DNA of 64,000 nucleotides. Source: Mangrovibacterium lignilyticum (GTDB lineage: Bacteria; Bacteroidota; Bacteroidia; Bacteroidales; Prolixibacteraceae). Position numbers and translations under genes: made by a program. This document shows, one piece after another, positions 52,267 to 61,854 of the stretch. Under the pieces are notes generated by a model, which made no database searches, had not been told where the DNA came from, and saw only the letters and a list, made by a program, of their open reading frames with translations. Each line of letters starts with the position of its first letter. Positions within the stretch are counted from its first letter, which is position 1. The DNA lies in the NCBI RefSeq assembly GCF_010882175.1, contig NZ_WKLH01000003.1, positions 1 through 64,000 on the forward strand. The letters are read 5' to 3'.

Positions 52267-55200
52267 TTAAAACTTAATATTTACACCGAATGCGACACTT
52301 GATGTTGCCGGCACACCTGCATAATCGATTGCAGTAGAACCAGCCCCTAATACACCGGAACCTCCGGCACTAACTTCAGGATCCATTCCGTCATAATTGG
52401 TAACCAACAACAGGTTTGTTCCTGATAGTGAAAGATCGGCTGATTTCACAAAACCAAGCTTCTGACAGAATGATTTTGGTAACGAGTAAGTTAAGGATGC
52501 TGAACGCAAACGAACCCAGTTCACACTGGTAATAAAGTGCGATGCATCGGCTGTATACGTATTCTGATAATAGTCTTGACTCAACTCAACTGTGCTTGTC
52601 ACATCAACATATTCACCCGTATTAGAATCGACCGTAACACCACTGAACTCCTGTGTTTGACCACGTTTTTCGGTTTCTTTACTTGTACCTGAATAAACCA
52701 TCGCATATTCGGTAGCATTATAAACATCACCTCCGCGACGGATGTCAAACAAGAACGACAGGTTCCAGTTTTTGTAGGTAATGCTGTTATTCAAACCAAG
52801 CAGTAAATCCGGCTCACGATTACCCACGATATTAGTCGCATCCGTTGATGTAATTGGTTGTCCGGTGTCCGAATCCAGAATCAGGGTTCCAGCGTCATCC
52901 GTTTGCCAACGCTGACCAGTCAGGCCAAGGAAATCACCCTCGCCAATAGAAGCTGACTTTGCCGGTCCAATTTGCACATCAGTTACATAAAGCAGTGTAA
53001 TGCCATCAGGAAGATCGGTAACCGTACCATTGTTATGCGAAATATTCAGAGCTGTATCCCATCTCCAGTTTTTAGATTGTAACGGTTTGCCGGTCAAAGT
53101 AACTTCAACCCCTTTATTAATAACCGTACCAAAGTTCACGTACTGGAAGATATATCCGGTAGCCATACTCACACGTGGCGAGATAATCTGGTCTTTACTT
53201 CGTGTATCATAATAGGTAAAATCGACGCCTATACGCCCTTTCAGGAAGCGCATATCCAGACCATACTCCGTCGATTCAGTTGTTTCCGGCTTCAAATTCG
53301 GATTACCACCTGTATAGCTGTTTTTATAGCCCCCGCCAATAGACGAAACAGGCGGATCGAGATAAGTCGCGGTTTGATAAACAGGAGCATCTTTACCGAC
53401 TTGAGACCACGATGCACGCAGTTTGGCGAAGGATAAGGTTTCTTTCAACTCGTCAGAAAAGAACTGCGATACAATGAAACTACCACTAACCGAGGGGTAG
53501 AAGAAAGAACGGTTTTCAGGAGCCAAAGTGGAAGACCAGTCGTTACGCCCTGTTACACTCAAATAAGCAATTCCTTTGTAGTCGGCCGAGAACTCACCAA
53601 AGATACTATACAAGCGTTTTGTTGAACGGTAATTTGAAAAGCTCTTGTTGTCTTCGTCAGCATTATTGATACTGATGAAATCACTCAACAAACCGATTGC
53701 CTGCTGTTTGTTCCTGTAGTAGGTTGTCTGCTCGTAGTTATGCCCAAGCATTAATCCCAGGTTGAAATCGCTCACCTTTTTAGTGGCCGAAATCGTAAAG
53801 TTTGATGTGAGAATATTGTTCTCGCGTTGCGTCTCAGTCACCACACCTGCATCATACGGATCAGCAACTGCTGAGCCCGGATAAACAATGCTTCGCGTAC
53901 TCATATTGTAGTGGTCAACACCTAAACGATAGGTCGCAGTCAACCAATCTGTCGGATCTATTGTCGCATAACCCGATCCAATAAATCGATGCAGATCATC
54001 AGTAATCGGGTTTTTGTTAACCGTCCAGTAAGGATTGTCAACGTCTTCGCTTGGATCAGCATCAGGCAGCAACGGGACACGATTCCCACCTTGTTGCCAA
54101 TTCTGCATATTATTATTCACCGGCCAGTTGTACAAACTAATCATAGCCCCCGAACCGGAAGAACCGTACAAGCCATCACCTGTAAGTGTTTTGGTGGTTT
54201 GAGAATACACATAGTTTGTATTCATGCCAATAGTAAACCAGCCTTTTTTCTGCTCACCGTTAAAACGAAACGAGTTTTTCGAATAATCGGTTGTTGGAAC
54301 AATCCCGTTTTGGTCAGAACGATTCATCGAGATGAAGTAAGTTCCATTTTCATTTCCACCAGAAACACTTCCGGTTACGTCGTATGACCAGGCCGGTTCA
54401 AAAAATTCTTTCATATTGTCGTAGGTTTGCCCTGAAACTGCCGCACCCCAAGAACTGGCAGTACCGGTATCAGAAACACCGCCATTCCCCTGCCCGTACA
54501 TGGTTTGTTGCTCCGGATAACGGTTCACAACATCCAATCTTACTTTCGAACTAACGGTAACTTCGGGTACTCCGCTTTTCCCCTTTTTTGTTGTAATGAT
54601 AACAGCACCGGCAGCAGCCTTCAAGCCATAAAGGGCGGCAGCGGCAGGTCCTTTCAATACCGAAATAGACTCAATATCATCTGAATTTAAGTCCATCCCG
54701 CGGTTGGCTGTATAGGTTGAAGTTGCGCTTAAACCACCTGTTCCGGAATCGCCGCCAACAGCAGAGTTGTCAACCGGAATACCATCAACCACAAACAAGG
54801 GTTGGTTATCGCCCGTCAACGATGTTCCACCCCGGATAATGATTTGCGATGAAGATCCCGGCGCACCACCTGAGTTGGTGACGTTCACCCCGGCAATTTT
54901 GCCATTCAGCGAATTGACCAGGTTGGGCTCCTTCACTTTAACCAACTCAGCTCCTTTCACTTCCTGAACGGCATAACCCAAAGCTTTGGTTTCTTTTTTT
55001 ATGCCCATTGCTGTAACAACGACTTCGTTGACCTGCTCCATTGAAGGTTCGAGCTGGATTTGGAGATTCGTGGCGTTACCAACAGCTATTTCCTGCGAAT
55101 CCATTCCAATGAACGAAATCAACAAAACAGCTCCCGGCTTAACAGCTATGGTAAACTTACCATCGATATCGGTAATTGTACCGTTCGTAGTTCCCTTTTC

Positions 55201-55332
55201 CTGCACGGTAACTCCCGGCAGAGGGTCTTGTGTAGCCTTTTCCTGAACGAATCCGGATATCGTTCGGTCCTGTGCTGTTGCCATTACAGCAACCAAACAC
55301 GAAAGGAAGAGAAAAATCAATCTTTTTTTCAT
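52267..55332 (-). CDS. SusC/RagA TonB-linked outer-membrane transporter
   Basis: A 1021-residue transporter. The signal ends VMATAQ. A CarboxypepD_reg-like domain follows (ISGFVQEKATQDPLPGVTVQEKGTTNGT), then a TonB-box-like EVVVTAMG, the plug with GGAPGSSSQIIIRGGTSLTGDNQPLFVVDGIPVDN, and a 22-strand barrel ending VAFGVNIKF. All SusC marks, including VLKGPAAAALYG, are present. It starts a susC-susD-nlpC-epimerase set behind its own upstream region, with a candidate operator at 55544-55563. Confidence 0.96.
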   Translation of the reverse strand: MKKRLIFLFLSCLVAVMATAQDRTISGFVQEKATQDPLPGVTVQEKGTTNGTITDIDGKFTIAVKPGAVLLISFIGMDSQEIAVGNATNLQIQLEPSMEQVNEVVVTAMGIKKETKALGYAVQEVKGAELVKVKEPNLVNSLNGKIAGVNVTNSGGAPGSSSQIIIRGGTSLTGDNQPLFVVDGIPVDNSAVGGDSGTGGLSATSTYTANRGMDLNSDDIESISVLKGPAAAALYGLKAAAGAVIITTKKGKSGVPEVTVSSKVRLDVVNRYPEQQTMYGQGNGGVSDTGTASSWGAAVSGQTYDNMKEFFEPAWSYDVTGSVSGGNENGTYFISMNRSDQNGIVPTTDYSKNSFRFNGEQKKGWFTIGMNTNYVYSQTTKTLTGDGLYGSSGSGAMISLYNWPVNNNMQNWQQGGNRVPLLPDADPSEDVDNPYWTVNKNPITDDLHRFIGSGYATIDPTDWLTATYRLGVDHYNMSTRSIVYPGSAVADPYDAGVVTETQRENNILTSNFTISATKKVSDFNLGLMLGHNYEQTTYYRNKQQAIGLLSDFISINNADEDNKSFSNYRSTKRLYSIFGEFSADYKGIAYLSVTGRNDWSSTLAPENRSFFYPSVSGSFIVSQFFSDELKETLSFAKLRASWSQVGKDAPVYQTATYLDPPVSSIGGGYKNSYTGGNPNLKPETTESTEYGLDMRFLKGRIGVDFTYYDTRSKDQIISPRVSMATGYIFQYVNFGTVINKGVEVTLTGKPLQSKNWRWDTALNISHNNGTVTDLPDGITLLYVTDVQIGPAKSASIGEGDFLGLTGQRWQTDDAGTLILDSDTGQPITSTDATNIVGNREPDLLLGLNNSITYKNWNLSFLFDIRRGGDVYNATEYAMVYSGTSKETEKRGQTQEFSGVTVDSNTGEYVDVTSTVELSQDYYQNTYTADASHFITSVNWVRLRSASLTYSLPKSFCQKLGFVKSADLSLSGTNLLLVTNYDGMDPEVSAGGSGVLGAGSTAIDYAGVPATSSVAFGVNIKF

Positions 55333-55694
55333 GAGACAACTATTTGTTTTGGTTAGAACTATTGACCAGAACCGGGGTAGGTACTAGTCTGAGAAAATTG
55401 TAAGTATGGGTAATGTATTTTTGCTATAGTAAAGTCCGATTTGATATCAATATGGCTGAATTAATACATTGATTTCAACATTGGCATTAGTAATACCACT
55501 AATAAATATCAAATTTAATTTTTCAAATCATCAAAACAAGGATTTTGTAATATGTATTACAAATTTTATGGAAAATATTAACAGAAGTATGAAATCTGAC
55601 TGATCCAGTCACTATTTGCCTAAATTAAAGATACTATAACCAAAATACCCGCCTTAATGTTCAGGACTTCACACACATCCTGTTGTCATACAGG
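55333..55694. promoter_or_regulatory. Regulatory region of the susCD-nlpC-epimerase set, with a 20-bp palindrome
   Basis: No gene. A perfect dyad TTTGTAATA-TG-TATTACAAA lies at 55544-55563. Just downstream on the minus strand is TAAATTTG (55517-55510), a good -7 element, with CTTG (55540-55537) as a weak -33 at 19 nt. The dyad therefore sits next to the -33 region and may bind a dimeric regulator. Confidence 0.55.
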
Positions 55695-58688
55695 TTATTT
55701 CTGAATCTCGTCGTAAAACACCTGAAGGACATTGGTTCTGACATTGAGCTTTCCTAATAGATTATCCTCCCTGGTAGGATACACCCGGTTACTTAGAAAG
55801 ATGTAAATCAGCTGATGAGTCGGATCGGCCCAAACAAATGTTCCGGTAAAACCTGAATGTCCAAAGCTTTCCGGGCTCGCCCCCGGGCAGGGATAACTGT
55901 GCGCCTGATCAACTTCGCTGTTGTTCACCAATGGCTTGTCGAAGCCCAAGCCCCGGCGATTGTTACTCTCCGGAAACTGAACTTTTGAAAACTCCTTCAT
56001 TGTTGACTCACTAAGATACTGTTTGCCTCCATAGGAGCCCATTTGCATATACATTTCAATCAGCTTTGCCAGGTCGTTGGCATTGGCGAAAAGTCCGGCA
56101 TTTCCCGAAACTCCGCCCAGTACAGCAGCGGCTTCATCGTGCACCGTTCCCTGAATCTGTTGCTTGCGGTAATAGGGATCGTATTCAGTCGGAACAATTT
56201 GATCACGGGGAAACTTTCGAAGTGGATTGTAGGTAATCTTGTATGCCCCCAATGGATTATAGTAATTTTCATCCAGAAAATCGACATAGCTCTCGCCTGA
56301 CAAATTCTCAGTCATCTGCGGAATCAACAAGAAGCACAGTCCGCTGTAAACATATTTGCCCGAAGGATTCAATTTTGAAAGACGAATATCTTTGCATATC
56401 TGCTTCTTAAACTTATTTTTTAGGTAAAGACCGGGTACTACTTCAAGCTGGTAATCGCCTGTTTCCTGAACCGAATACCATCGATTTATTAATTCACCAT
56501 CCTTCACCGTTTCTTTCCAGTAATTGAGATAAGGCACCAATCCGGCTTGATGAGCCAGTATCTCGCGCCATCCCAGGTCCTGCTTGTTTGATCGATGAAA
56601 CAGGCCTTTCTTCCAATCTTTCCATTCATCGGAAAACTTACCGTTAATATCGATTTTTCCTTCATCGGTTAATTTCAAAATTGCAGGTGTTGCTCCCGAA
56701 ACTTTTGTCACCGATGCTAAATCATACAAATCGTCCTCCGAAACAGGAATGCGTTGATCGTAGGTATGAAATCCGTATGTCTTTCTGAAGACTATTTTAC
56801 CGTCTTTGGCCGCCAAGACACTGCACCCCGGCGTTGCTTTTTTGCCAATCGCATCAGCAATAAGCGAATCAATCCGGTGGTTCAATTTTTCGCTATTCAT
56901 CCCTACTTCTTCCGGAATTGTATATTTCATTCGCACAGCCTGATCAATCTCTATTCCATCGCCGATTTTATAATAATCCCCCAGGCTAACAGGAAGCTTC
57001 CCTGAAGCGCCGATTCCTCCGAATACTTGTTGAGCGGCTAGTTCCTGCACAAGCGAATCGTTTTGGTAAGCCATAATCAAACCGGCAGGAGCTTTAAAAT
57101 CTTTCACTTCTGCTAACGCATAGGGACTGCTGAAAAATACCTCAACCGACTGCTTGTCTACTGCCAGGTAGTTCAGCAAATTCTCCGTTTCATCTGTCAA
57201 TCCATAAGGACGTTCGGGCTTTATTTTTTGCAAATTCCCAACCTGCATCGAATGACGTCTTTTACTTTCGTATAAGTGAATTCCGGCAATCACCAGGTTG
57301 TAGTCAGCCAGCTTAGTCTTTAATTCATCCAGATCAGCAGCTGTAAATCGTTCAGGAAGAAAGAAATTATCCGTTTGGGTATATTTTGACAGCATGTTCT
57401 GGAATGGCGTTGGCTTTGTCCGCCCAACAGCCACAGCGGCAATTCTCAATGTATCCAGCCCTTGCAACGGAAGGATCTCATTTTCATTTTCCAACAAAGT
57501 CAGTGAGGCTTCAATCATTTGTCGTTTGACTAACTCAGCCTCAGGCCGATTCAGGTCTGCTAGCAAGTCTTTCGTGTTAACCGGTTCAATGTTATGCAAC
57601 CCTGCCCAATATTTAGCATTCAGCACCCGGAGGCACTTTTCATTAATCTCCGCCCAACTAAGCGTTCCATCCTCAAGCGCCTTTTTAATTCCGGCAATCG
57701 CGACATCAACATCCTTTGGAAACTCAATCACATCATTCCCTGCTTTCAATGCCAAAGCTTCCAGCTCTCCTGGCTGTCCATAAGCTTTTGCTCCCCCCAT
57801 ATTCATGGCATCGGTCACAACCAAACCGTTGTAGCCCCACTCCCTCCGTAAAATCCCATCAATAATTTTAATCGACAAACTGGAAGGAATCCCCTCCTGG
57901 TCATCCAAATGTGGAACATGCAGATGAGCCGACATTATTCCCGTTACACCCCTCTCAACCAAGTGCTTAAATGGATAAAGTTCTACCGAATCCAAACGTT
58001 CGCGCGAATAAGGGACCAGCGGCAAGGTCAAATGAGAATCCGTCTGCGTATCCCCATGTCCGGGAAAATGCTTGGCAACTGCGATGATGTGATTCTCCTG
58101 CAATCCGTTCACATAGGCACTGCTATAGTCGGCAACCTTCTGAGGTGACTCACCAAAAGACCGCATCCCAATAATCGGGTTCAAAGGTTGTGTATTGATA
58201 TCCGCATCAGGGCCAAAACTTACCTGCACCCCAAGTCGCTTCATCTGATACGCCATCTCATTCGTAACCTGCCGGATCAATTCAGGATTGTTTGAAGCAC
58301 CCATCATCATGTTGTAAGGGAAAGGAATTACCCCGTGAAGGCGCATACCGACGCCCCACTCAGCATCCATTGCAATAAATAAAGGAGTCTTAGCAATTGA
58401 CTGATAAAGATTAGTCAACCCCGCCTGCTTAACCGGCTCACCGGTAAAGAAAATCACTCCTCCTAAATTGTACTTCCTGATTAAGTCAGCAACACGAAGT
58501 TGATCGGCAATATTTTCGTTCGCATAAGCATTCACCCAAATCAACTGAGCAATCCGCTGATCTGGTGTCAGGGATTGGAAAACAGAATCCACCCACTGCT
58601 CCTGACCCGAACCATCCACCTCAAATTGCGCGTAACTTGAGTTAAAGAGCACAATCAACCCTATTGCTAAAAAAATATATCTTTTCAT
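55695..58688 (-). CDS. GH3 beta-N-acetylglucosaminidase (NagZ type) fused to AmiE-type serine hydrolase
   Basis: A 997-residue exported protein (signal FNSSYAQ). Residues about 35-370 are a GH3 barrel with the NagZ His/Asp signature KHFPGHGDTQTDSH (206-219) and nucleophile Asp293 in LVVTDAMNMGG. A GH3 C-domain reaches about 600. The last about 390 residues are a class C beta-lactamase-fold hydrolase with SxxK in DLASVTK, Tyr in KYVYSGL and HSGFTGTF at the KTG position. In Bacillus the same two activities are separate proteins, NagZ and AmiE, that remove GlcNAc and then split MurNAc from the peptide. Here they are one chain, fitting sequential attack on muropeptides. Confidence 0.9.
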   Translation of the reverse strand: MKRYIFLAIGLIVLFNSSYAQFEVDGSGQEQWVDSVFQSLTPDQRIAQLIWVNAYANENIADQLRVADLIRKYNLGGVIFFTGEPVKQAGLTNLYQSIAKTPLFIAMDAEWGVGMRLHGVIPFPYNMMMGASNNPELIRQVTNEMAYQMKRLGVQVSFGPDADINTQPLNPIIGMRSFGESPQKVADYSSAYVNGLQENHIIAVAKHFPGHGDTQTDSHLTLPLVPYSRERLDSVELYPFKHLVERGVTGIMSAHLHVPHLDDQEGIPSSLSIKIIDGILRREWGYNGLVVTDAMNMGGAKAYGQPGELEALALKAGNDVIEFPKDVDVAIAGIKKALEDGTLSWAEINEKCLRVLNAKYWAGLHNIEPVNTKDLLADLNRPEAELVKRQMIEASLTLLENENEILPLQGLDTLRIAAVAVGRTKPTPFQNMLSKYTQTDNFFLPERFTAADLDELKTKLADYNLVIAGIHLYESKRRHSMQVGNLQKIKPERPYGLTDETENLLNYLAVDKQSVEVFFSSPYALAEVKDFKAPAGLIMAYQNDSLVQELAAQQVFGGIGASGKLPVSLGDYYKIGDGIEIDQAVRMKYTIPEEVGMNSEKLNHRIDSLIADAIGKKATPGCSVLAAKDGKIVFRKTYGFHTYDQRIPVSEDDLYDLASVTKVSGATPAILKLTDEGKIDINGKFSDEWKDWKKGLFHRSNKQDLGWREILAHQAGLVPYLNYWKETVKDGELINRWYSVQETGDYQLEVVPGLYLKNKFKKQICKDIRLSKLNPSGKYVYSGLCFLLIPQMTENLSGESYVDFLDENYYNPLGAYKITYNPLRKFPRDQIVPTEYDPYYRKQQIQGTVHDEAAAVLGGVSGNAGLFANANDLAKLIEMYMQMGSYGGKQYLSESTMKEFSKVQFPESNNRRGLGFDKPLVNNSEVDQAHSYPCPGASPESFGHSGFTGTFVWADPTHQLIYIFLSNRVYPTREDNLLGKLNVRTNVLQVFYDEIQK

Positions 58689-58752
58689 AATGTCTCACTT
58701 TACTACCAATACACCGGAGGGAGAATTCGGTTATAATTATCAGCTATTTGAT

Positions 58753-59862
58753 TTAAACTTTGATAAAGATCTTTTTACGGTACAACACATAGCCTATCAC
58801 CCAAAAGAAAACAACATGGGCCAGCGCAAACAACAAAGACCCATTCAATGGGCCTCCAAGGGGCTCAAAAACTGATCGATAGAGCCAACTGTAGCCATTA
58901 AGCATTTCACCAGCTCCATTTTCGAACTTAATCAACCGGATGATTGATATTGTCCACAAACCGGAGAGCGCAAATATGAACAAGGGATTCATGCCGAAAA
59001 CCACAAAAAACGAGGTCCATTTTTTTATCGATTTCAGATCAATGACCCAAATGAGAATGGCTAACACCAGCGAAGCCCAACCAGCTGCGTAGATTACATA
59101 TGAACTTGTCCAAAGCGGCTTATTGATTGGGAAAAATTGCCCCCATACAAAACCGACAACCAGGCCGACCAGGCCCCAAATCGCCAGTTTCACAGGAACT
59201 TTGTCTTTATCCGTTTTTTGGATCACTGCTCCTGCCATATAGCCCAACACAGCCGTACCTATTGCGGGATACGTACCTAACAGTCCTTCCGGATCAAAAG
59301 GAATTCCAAAGCCTTTATACAGGTGATCAGCACCAAAAATCATCGAATCAAAAGGAATGGTTATATTGCCTTCGAGGCTGTACGGATCAGTCCCTCCGAA
59401 GAAAAAAATAATCCCCCAGTAGCTTAGCAGAATGAATACCAAGATGTAGGGTAGATAATTCTTCTTAACCGACAACACAATCAGGGAAGCAAAACCATAA
59501 ACAAGCGCGATTCGCTGCAATACGCCCATAATACGCAAATGCGAAAAATCCTTTAGCCATTGGGGAAATGAATTCAAAAAGAGACCAATCGCAAAAATCA
59601 GTACCGTTCGTTTTAGAACCCGCACAAAAGAATCGCGGTTCAAAACATTTCCATATTTCGAAAAGGAAAAGAACATGGAAACACCCACAACAAAAAGGAA
59701 AAAAGGAAAAACCAAGTCGGTTGGTGTGCAACCATTCCACTCCGAGTGCAATAGCGGCGGGTAAACATGCGCCCAACTCCCGGGATTGTTAACTGTAATC
59801 ATCGCAACAATAGTTATTCCCCGAAGCACATCAAGCGCCAGGTAGCGTTGTGTCGTTTTCAT
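58753..59862 (-). CDS. NagX-like (HGSNAT/DUF5009 type) sugar acyltransferase membrane protein
   Basis: A 369-residue integral membrane protein with about ten helices. It starts RYLALDVLRGITIVAMITVNNPGSW and has NGCTPTDLVFPFFLFVVGVSM, HLRIMGVLQRIALVYGFASL, FDPEGLLGTYPAIGTAVLGYMAG and FVVFGMNPLFIFALSG, the pattern of heparan-alpha-glucosaminide N-acetyltransferase and bacterial NagX. Such proteins are thought to transfer acyl groups to amino sugars across the membrane or to aid their uptake. Its start overlaps the stop of the preceding gene (ATGA), and it lies 64 bp before the GH3-AmiE gene, so it likely handles GlcNAc or MurNAc products. Confidence 0.88.
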   Translation of the reverse strand: MKTTQRYLALDVLRGITIVAMITVNNPGSWAHVYPPLLHSEWNGCTPTDLVFPFFLFVVGVSMFFSFSKYGNVLNRDSFVRVLKRTVLIFAIGLFLNSFPQWLKDFSHLRIMGVLQRIALVYGFASLIVLSVKKNYLPYILVFILLSYWGIIFFFGGTDPYSLEGNITIPFDSMIFGADHLYKGFGIPFDPEGLLGTYPAIGTAVLGYMAGAVIQKTDKDKVPVKLAIWGLVGLVVGFVWGQFFPINKPLWTSSYVIYAAGWASLVLAILIWVIDLKSIKKWTSFFVVFGMNPLFIFALSGLWTISIIRLIKFENGAGEMLNGYSWLYRSVFEPLGGPLNGSLLFALAHVVFFWVIGYVLYRKKIFIKV

Positions 59863-61787
59863 AGTTTACTGTATTTATCGTCAAAACTTTTGATCGAATC
59901 ATAAATGGCCTGATGGATTTGCATACGGACATGTGTATCGTAAATTTTTGTATTCTTTCGCGTTGGGTATACCCGGTTTGAAAAGAAAATATAGACCAAC
60001 TGGTACTTAGGATCACACCACACAAAAGTCCCGGTATAGCCTGAATGCCCAAAACTTTCTGAACTCGCTGAATAAGCTGGATAACAAGTTGCAATATCCA
60101 AGCTGTCATTGCCTAACTCGGGCCTATCGAACACCAAGCCTCTGCGATTATCATTCTCTGGGAACTGACAACGTGTAAATTCCTTCATTGTTTCCTCTGA
60201 GATATACCGCTCGCCACCATAGGTTCCCATCTGCAAATACATTTGCATTAGTTTGGCCAAATCATTCGCTGTTGAAAAGAGACCGGCATTTCCTGAAACT
60301 CCGCCCATCATCGCAGCCCCTTCGTCATCAACAAAACCATGCAATAAGCCGAATCGAAAATAGTCATCATACTCTGTCGGCACAATACGATCCAACGGAA
60401 AAACCTGAAACGCGTTAAAGGTAAGACTATACGCTCCCAAAGGACGATAGAATGTTTGTTGCACATAGTCGGGGTAAGCCACACCCGTTATATTTTGAAT
60501 AATCTGGGGCAAAATGTAAAACGGCAAACCCGAATAAACGTATTTCTTTTCTGTCGAAACCGGCGAATCCACGATCTGCCGAAACATCACTTTCCGGTAA
60601 TTTTTATTCAAATAGAGATGCCTGCCAACCTGCACCGAAAAAGTATCGTTTGGTTGTGTATTGAATATTCCCGGTAAGAAGTTCCCGGTTGAATCAACCG
60701 TGCTTCTCCAATAGGGAATCCACGCTTGCAAACCCGATTGATGAGCAAAAATATCGCGCACTTTCATTTGTGCTTTATTTGAATTCTTAAAATCACCCCA
60801 ATAATCTGAAAAATTGCTATCAAGCTTAATTTTACCCTGGTCAACAAATTGCATGACTGCAGGCAAAGTACCGGCGATTTTAGTTACTGAAGCCAGATCA
60901 TATACATCGTCATTTTTGACTTTTATTCGCTGAAAATAGGTGTGATAGCCAAATGATTGGTGGTAAATAATTTTACGATTTTTCGCAACTAAAACCTGAC
61001 AACCAGGAAAAGCATGTTCGGCAATAGCAGCATTAGCCGCCGAATCAATTACACGGGTTAGATAATCTCCGTCGACGCCCGCCATTTCAGGTATTGTGTA
61101 CTCGAACCGACGCGCTGGCGGTGTATCTAATCCACTGTTTTTGCCGTAGCCCGGCAACGCATGAGCCAGCCGACCACTGGCAGAAATACCTCCAAACACG
61201 ATCTGTGCAGCAGTGGTTTGCTCAATCGAATCAGTCGACGAACTATACAACAGAGCATCAGAACAACCCGAAAGATCCTGATCTGTTTGTCCCAGAACAA
61301 AAGAAACAATCGGCACCAACTTGGCTATTTGCTCCAACTTTGACTTTTTAAGAGCTCCAACAGTTCCATTCAAATCACCAATTTTCACAATCAACAAATC
61401 AATCCCAGCCAGATTCTTTTGAATCGAATCATAGCCTTCCAATGCCAGCATTTGAGGATCAATAGCTATCTCTGCAATACGGGTATATTTTTGAAGCATG
61501 TTAAGAAATGGATCACTAGCAGAATCAGACCAATTGACATAAGCAATCTTGTTATCACCAAGTTGCATGACAGGAACAAGAGAGTCGTTCTTCAGCAGAA
61601 CCACATCTCCTTTGGCTGTTACTTGTCTTAGAACCTTTTCCTGAACGCTATCGAAATCATTAGCACCATTCTCCTTCCATCCAAAATCATCCTGATTTTT
61701 CACGGCTATCGCTCTACTATCATTGGCCGACATACCAATGACGAGTATTAGAAGTAGTATTTTGGGGAAAAGATTATTGATGCGCAT
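59859..61787 (-). CDS. AmiE-type serine hydrolase paralogue that has lost the GH3 barrel
   Basis: A 642-residue exported protein (signal VIGMSANDSRA). Its residues 50-215 match the GH3 C-terminal domain of the 997-residue neighbour (for example AAQIVFGGISASGRLAHALPGY), and 225-640 match the beta-lactamase-fold domain: S300xxK303 in DLASVTK, YVYSGL and HSGYTGTF are kept. The whole N-terminal TIM barrel, with the GH3 catalytic residues, is missing. It is not a frameshift remnant, since it has its own signal peptide and an ATGA overlap with nagX. It probably keeps the amidase/esterase activity alone, perhaps on MurNAc-peptides already lacking GlcNAc, or a different stereochemistry. Confidence 0.85.
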   Translation of the reverse strand: MRINNLFPKILLLILVIGMSANDSRAIAVKNQDDFGWKENGANDFDSVQEKVLRQVTAKGDVVLLKNDSLVPVMQLGDNKIAYVNWSDSASDPFLNMLQKYTRIAEIAIDPQMLALEGYDSIQKNLAGIDLLIVKIGDLNGTVGALKKSKLEQIAKLVPIVSFVLGQTDQDLSGCSDALLYSSSTDSIEQTTAAQIVFGGISASGRLAHALPGYGKNSGLDTPPARRFEYTIPEMAGVDGDYLTRVIDSAANAAIAEHAFPGCQVLVAKNRKIIYHQSFGYHTYFQRIKVKNDDVYDLASVTKIAGTLPAVMQFVDQGKIKLDSNFSDYWGDFKNSNKAQMKVRDIFAHQSGLQAWIPYWRSTVDSTGNFLPGIFNTQPNDTFSVQVGRHLYLNKNYRKVMFRQIVDSPVSTEKKYVYSGLPFYILPQIIQNITGVAYPDYVQQTFYRPLGAYSLTFNAFQVFPLDRIVPTEYDDYFRFGLLHGFVDDEGAAMMGGVSGNAGLFSTANDLAKLMQMYLQMGTYGGERYISEETMKEFTRCQFPENDNRRGLVFDRPELGNDSLDIATCYPAYSASSESFGHSGYTGTFVWCDPKYQLVYIFFSNRVYPTRKNTKIYDTHVRMQIHQAIYDSIKSFDDKYSKL

Positions 61788-61806
61788 TCCTTAAAGTTAA
61801 AACAGA

Positions 61807-61843
61807 AATACCCGGGACCAAATTTGGCTCCGGGCTTTCTGTT
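61807..61843 (-). promoter_or_regulatory. Intercistronic hairpin after the second SusD
   Basis: On the minus strand AGCCCGG..CCAAA pairs with TTTGG..CCGGG, followed by TATTTCTGTTTT. It may reduce read-through from susCD into the hydrolase genes. Confidence 0.6.
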
Positions 61844-61854
61844 TAGTTCATTTT

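Noticed and set aside
58690-58875. Short plus-strand ORF between the GH3-AmiE and nagX genes
   Set aside because: It overlaps the nagX coding end and has no family similarity or own promoter.
55695-61787. Beta-lactamase resistance genes
   Set aside because: The SVTK serine hydrolase domains are linked to GH3 domains and peptidoglycan genes, which fits AmiE-type amidases better than antibiotic resistance.
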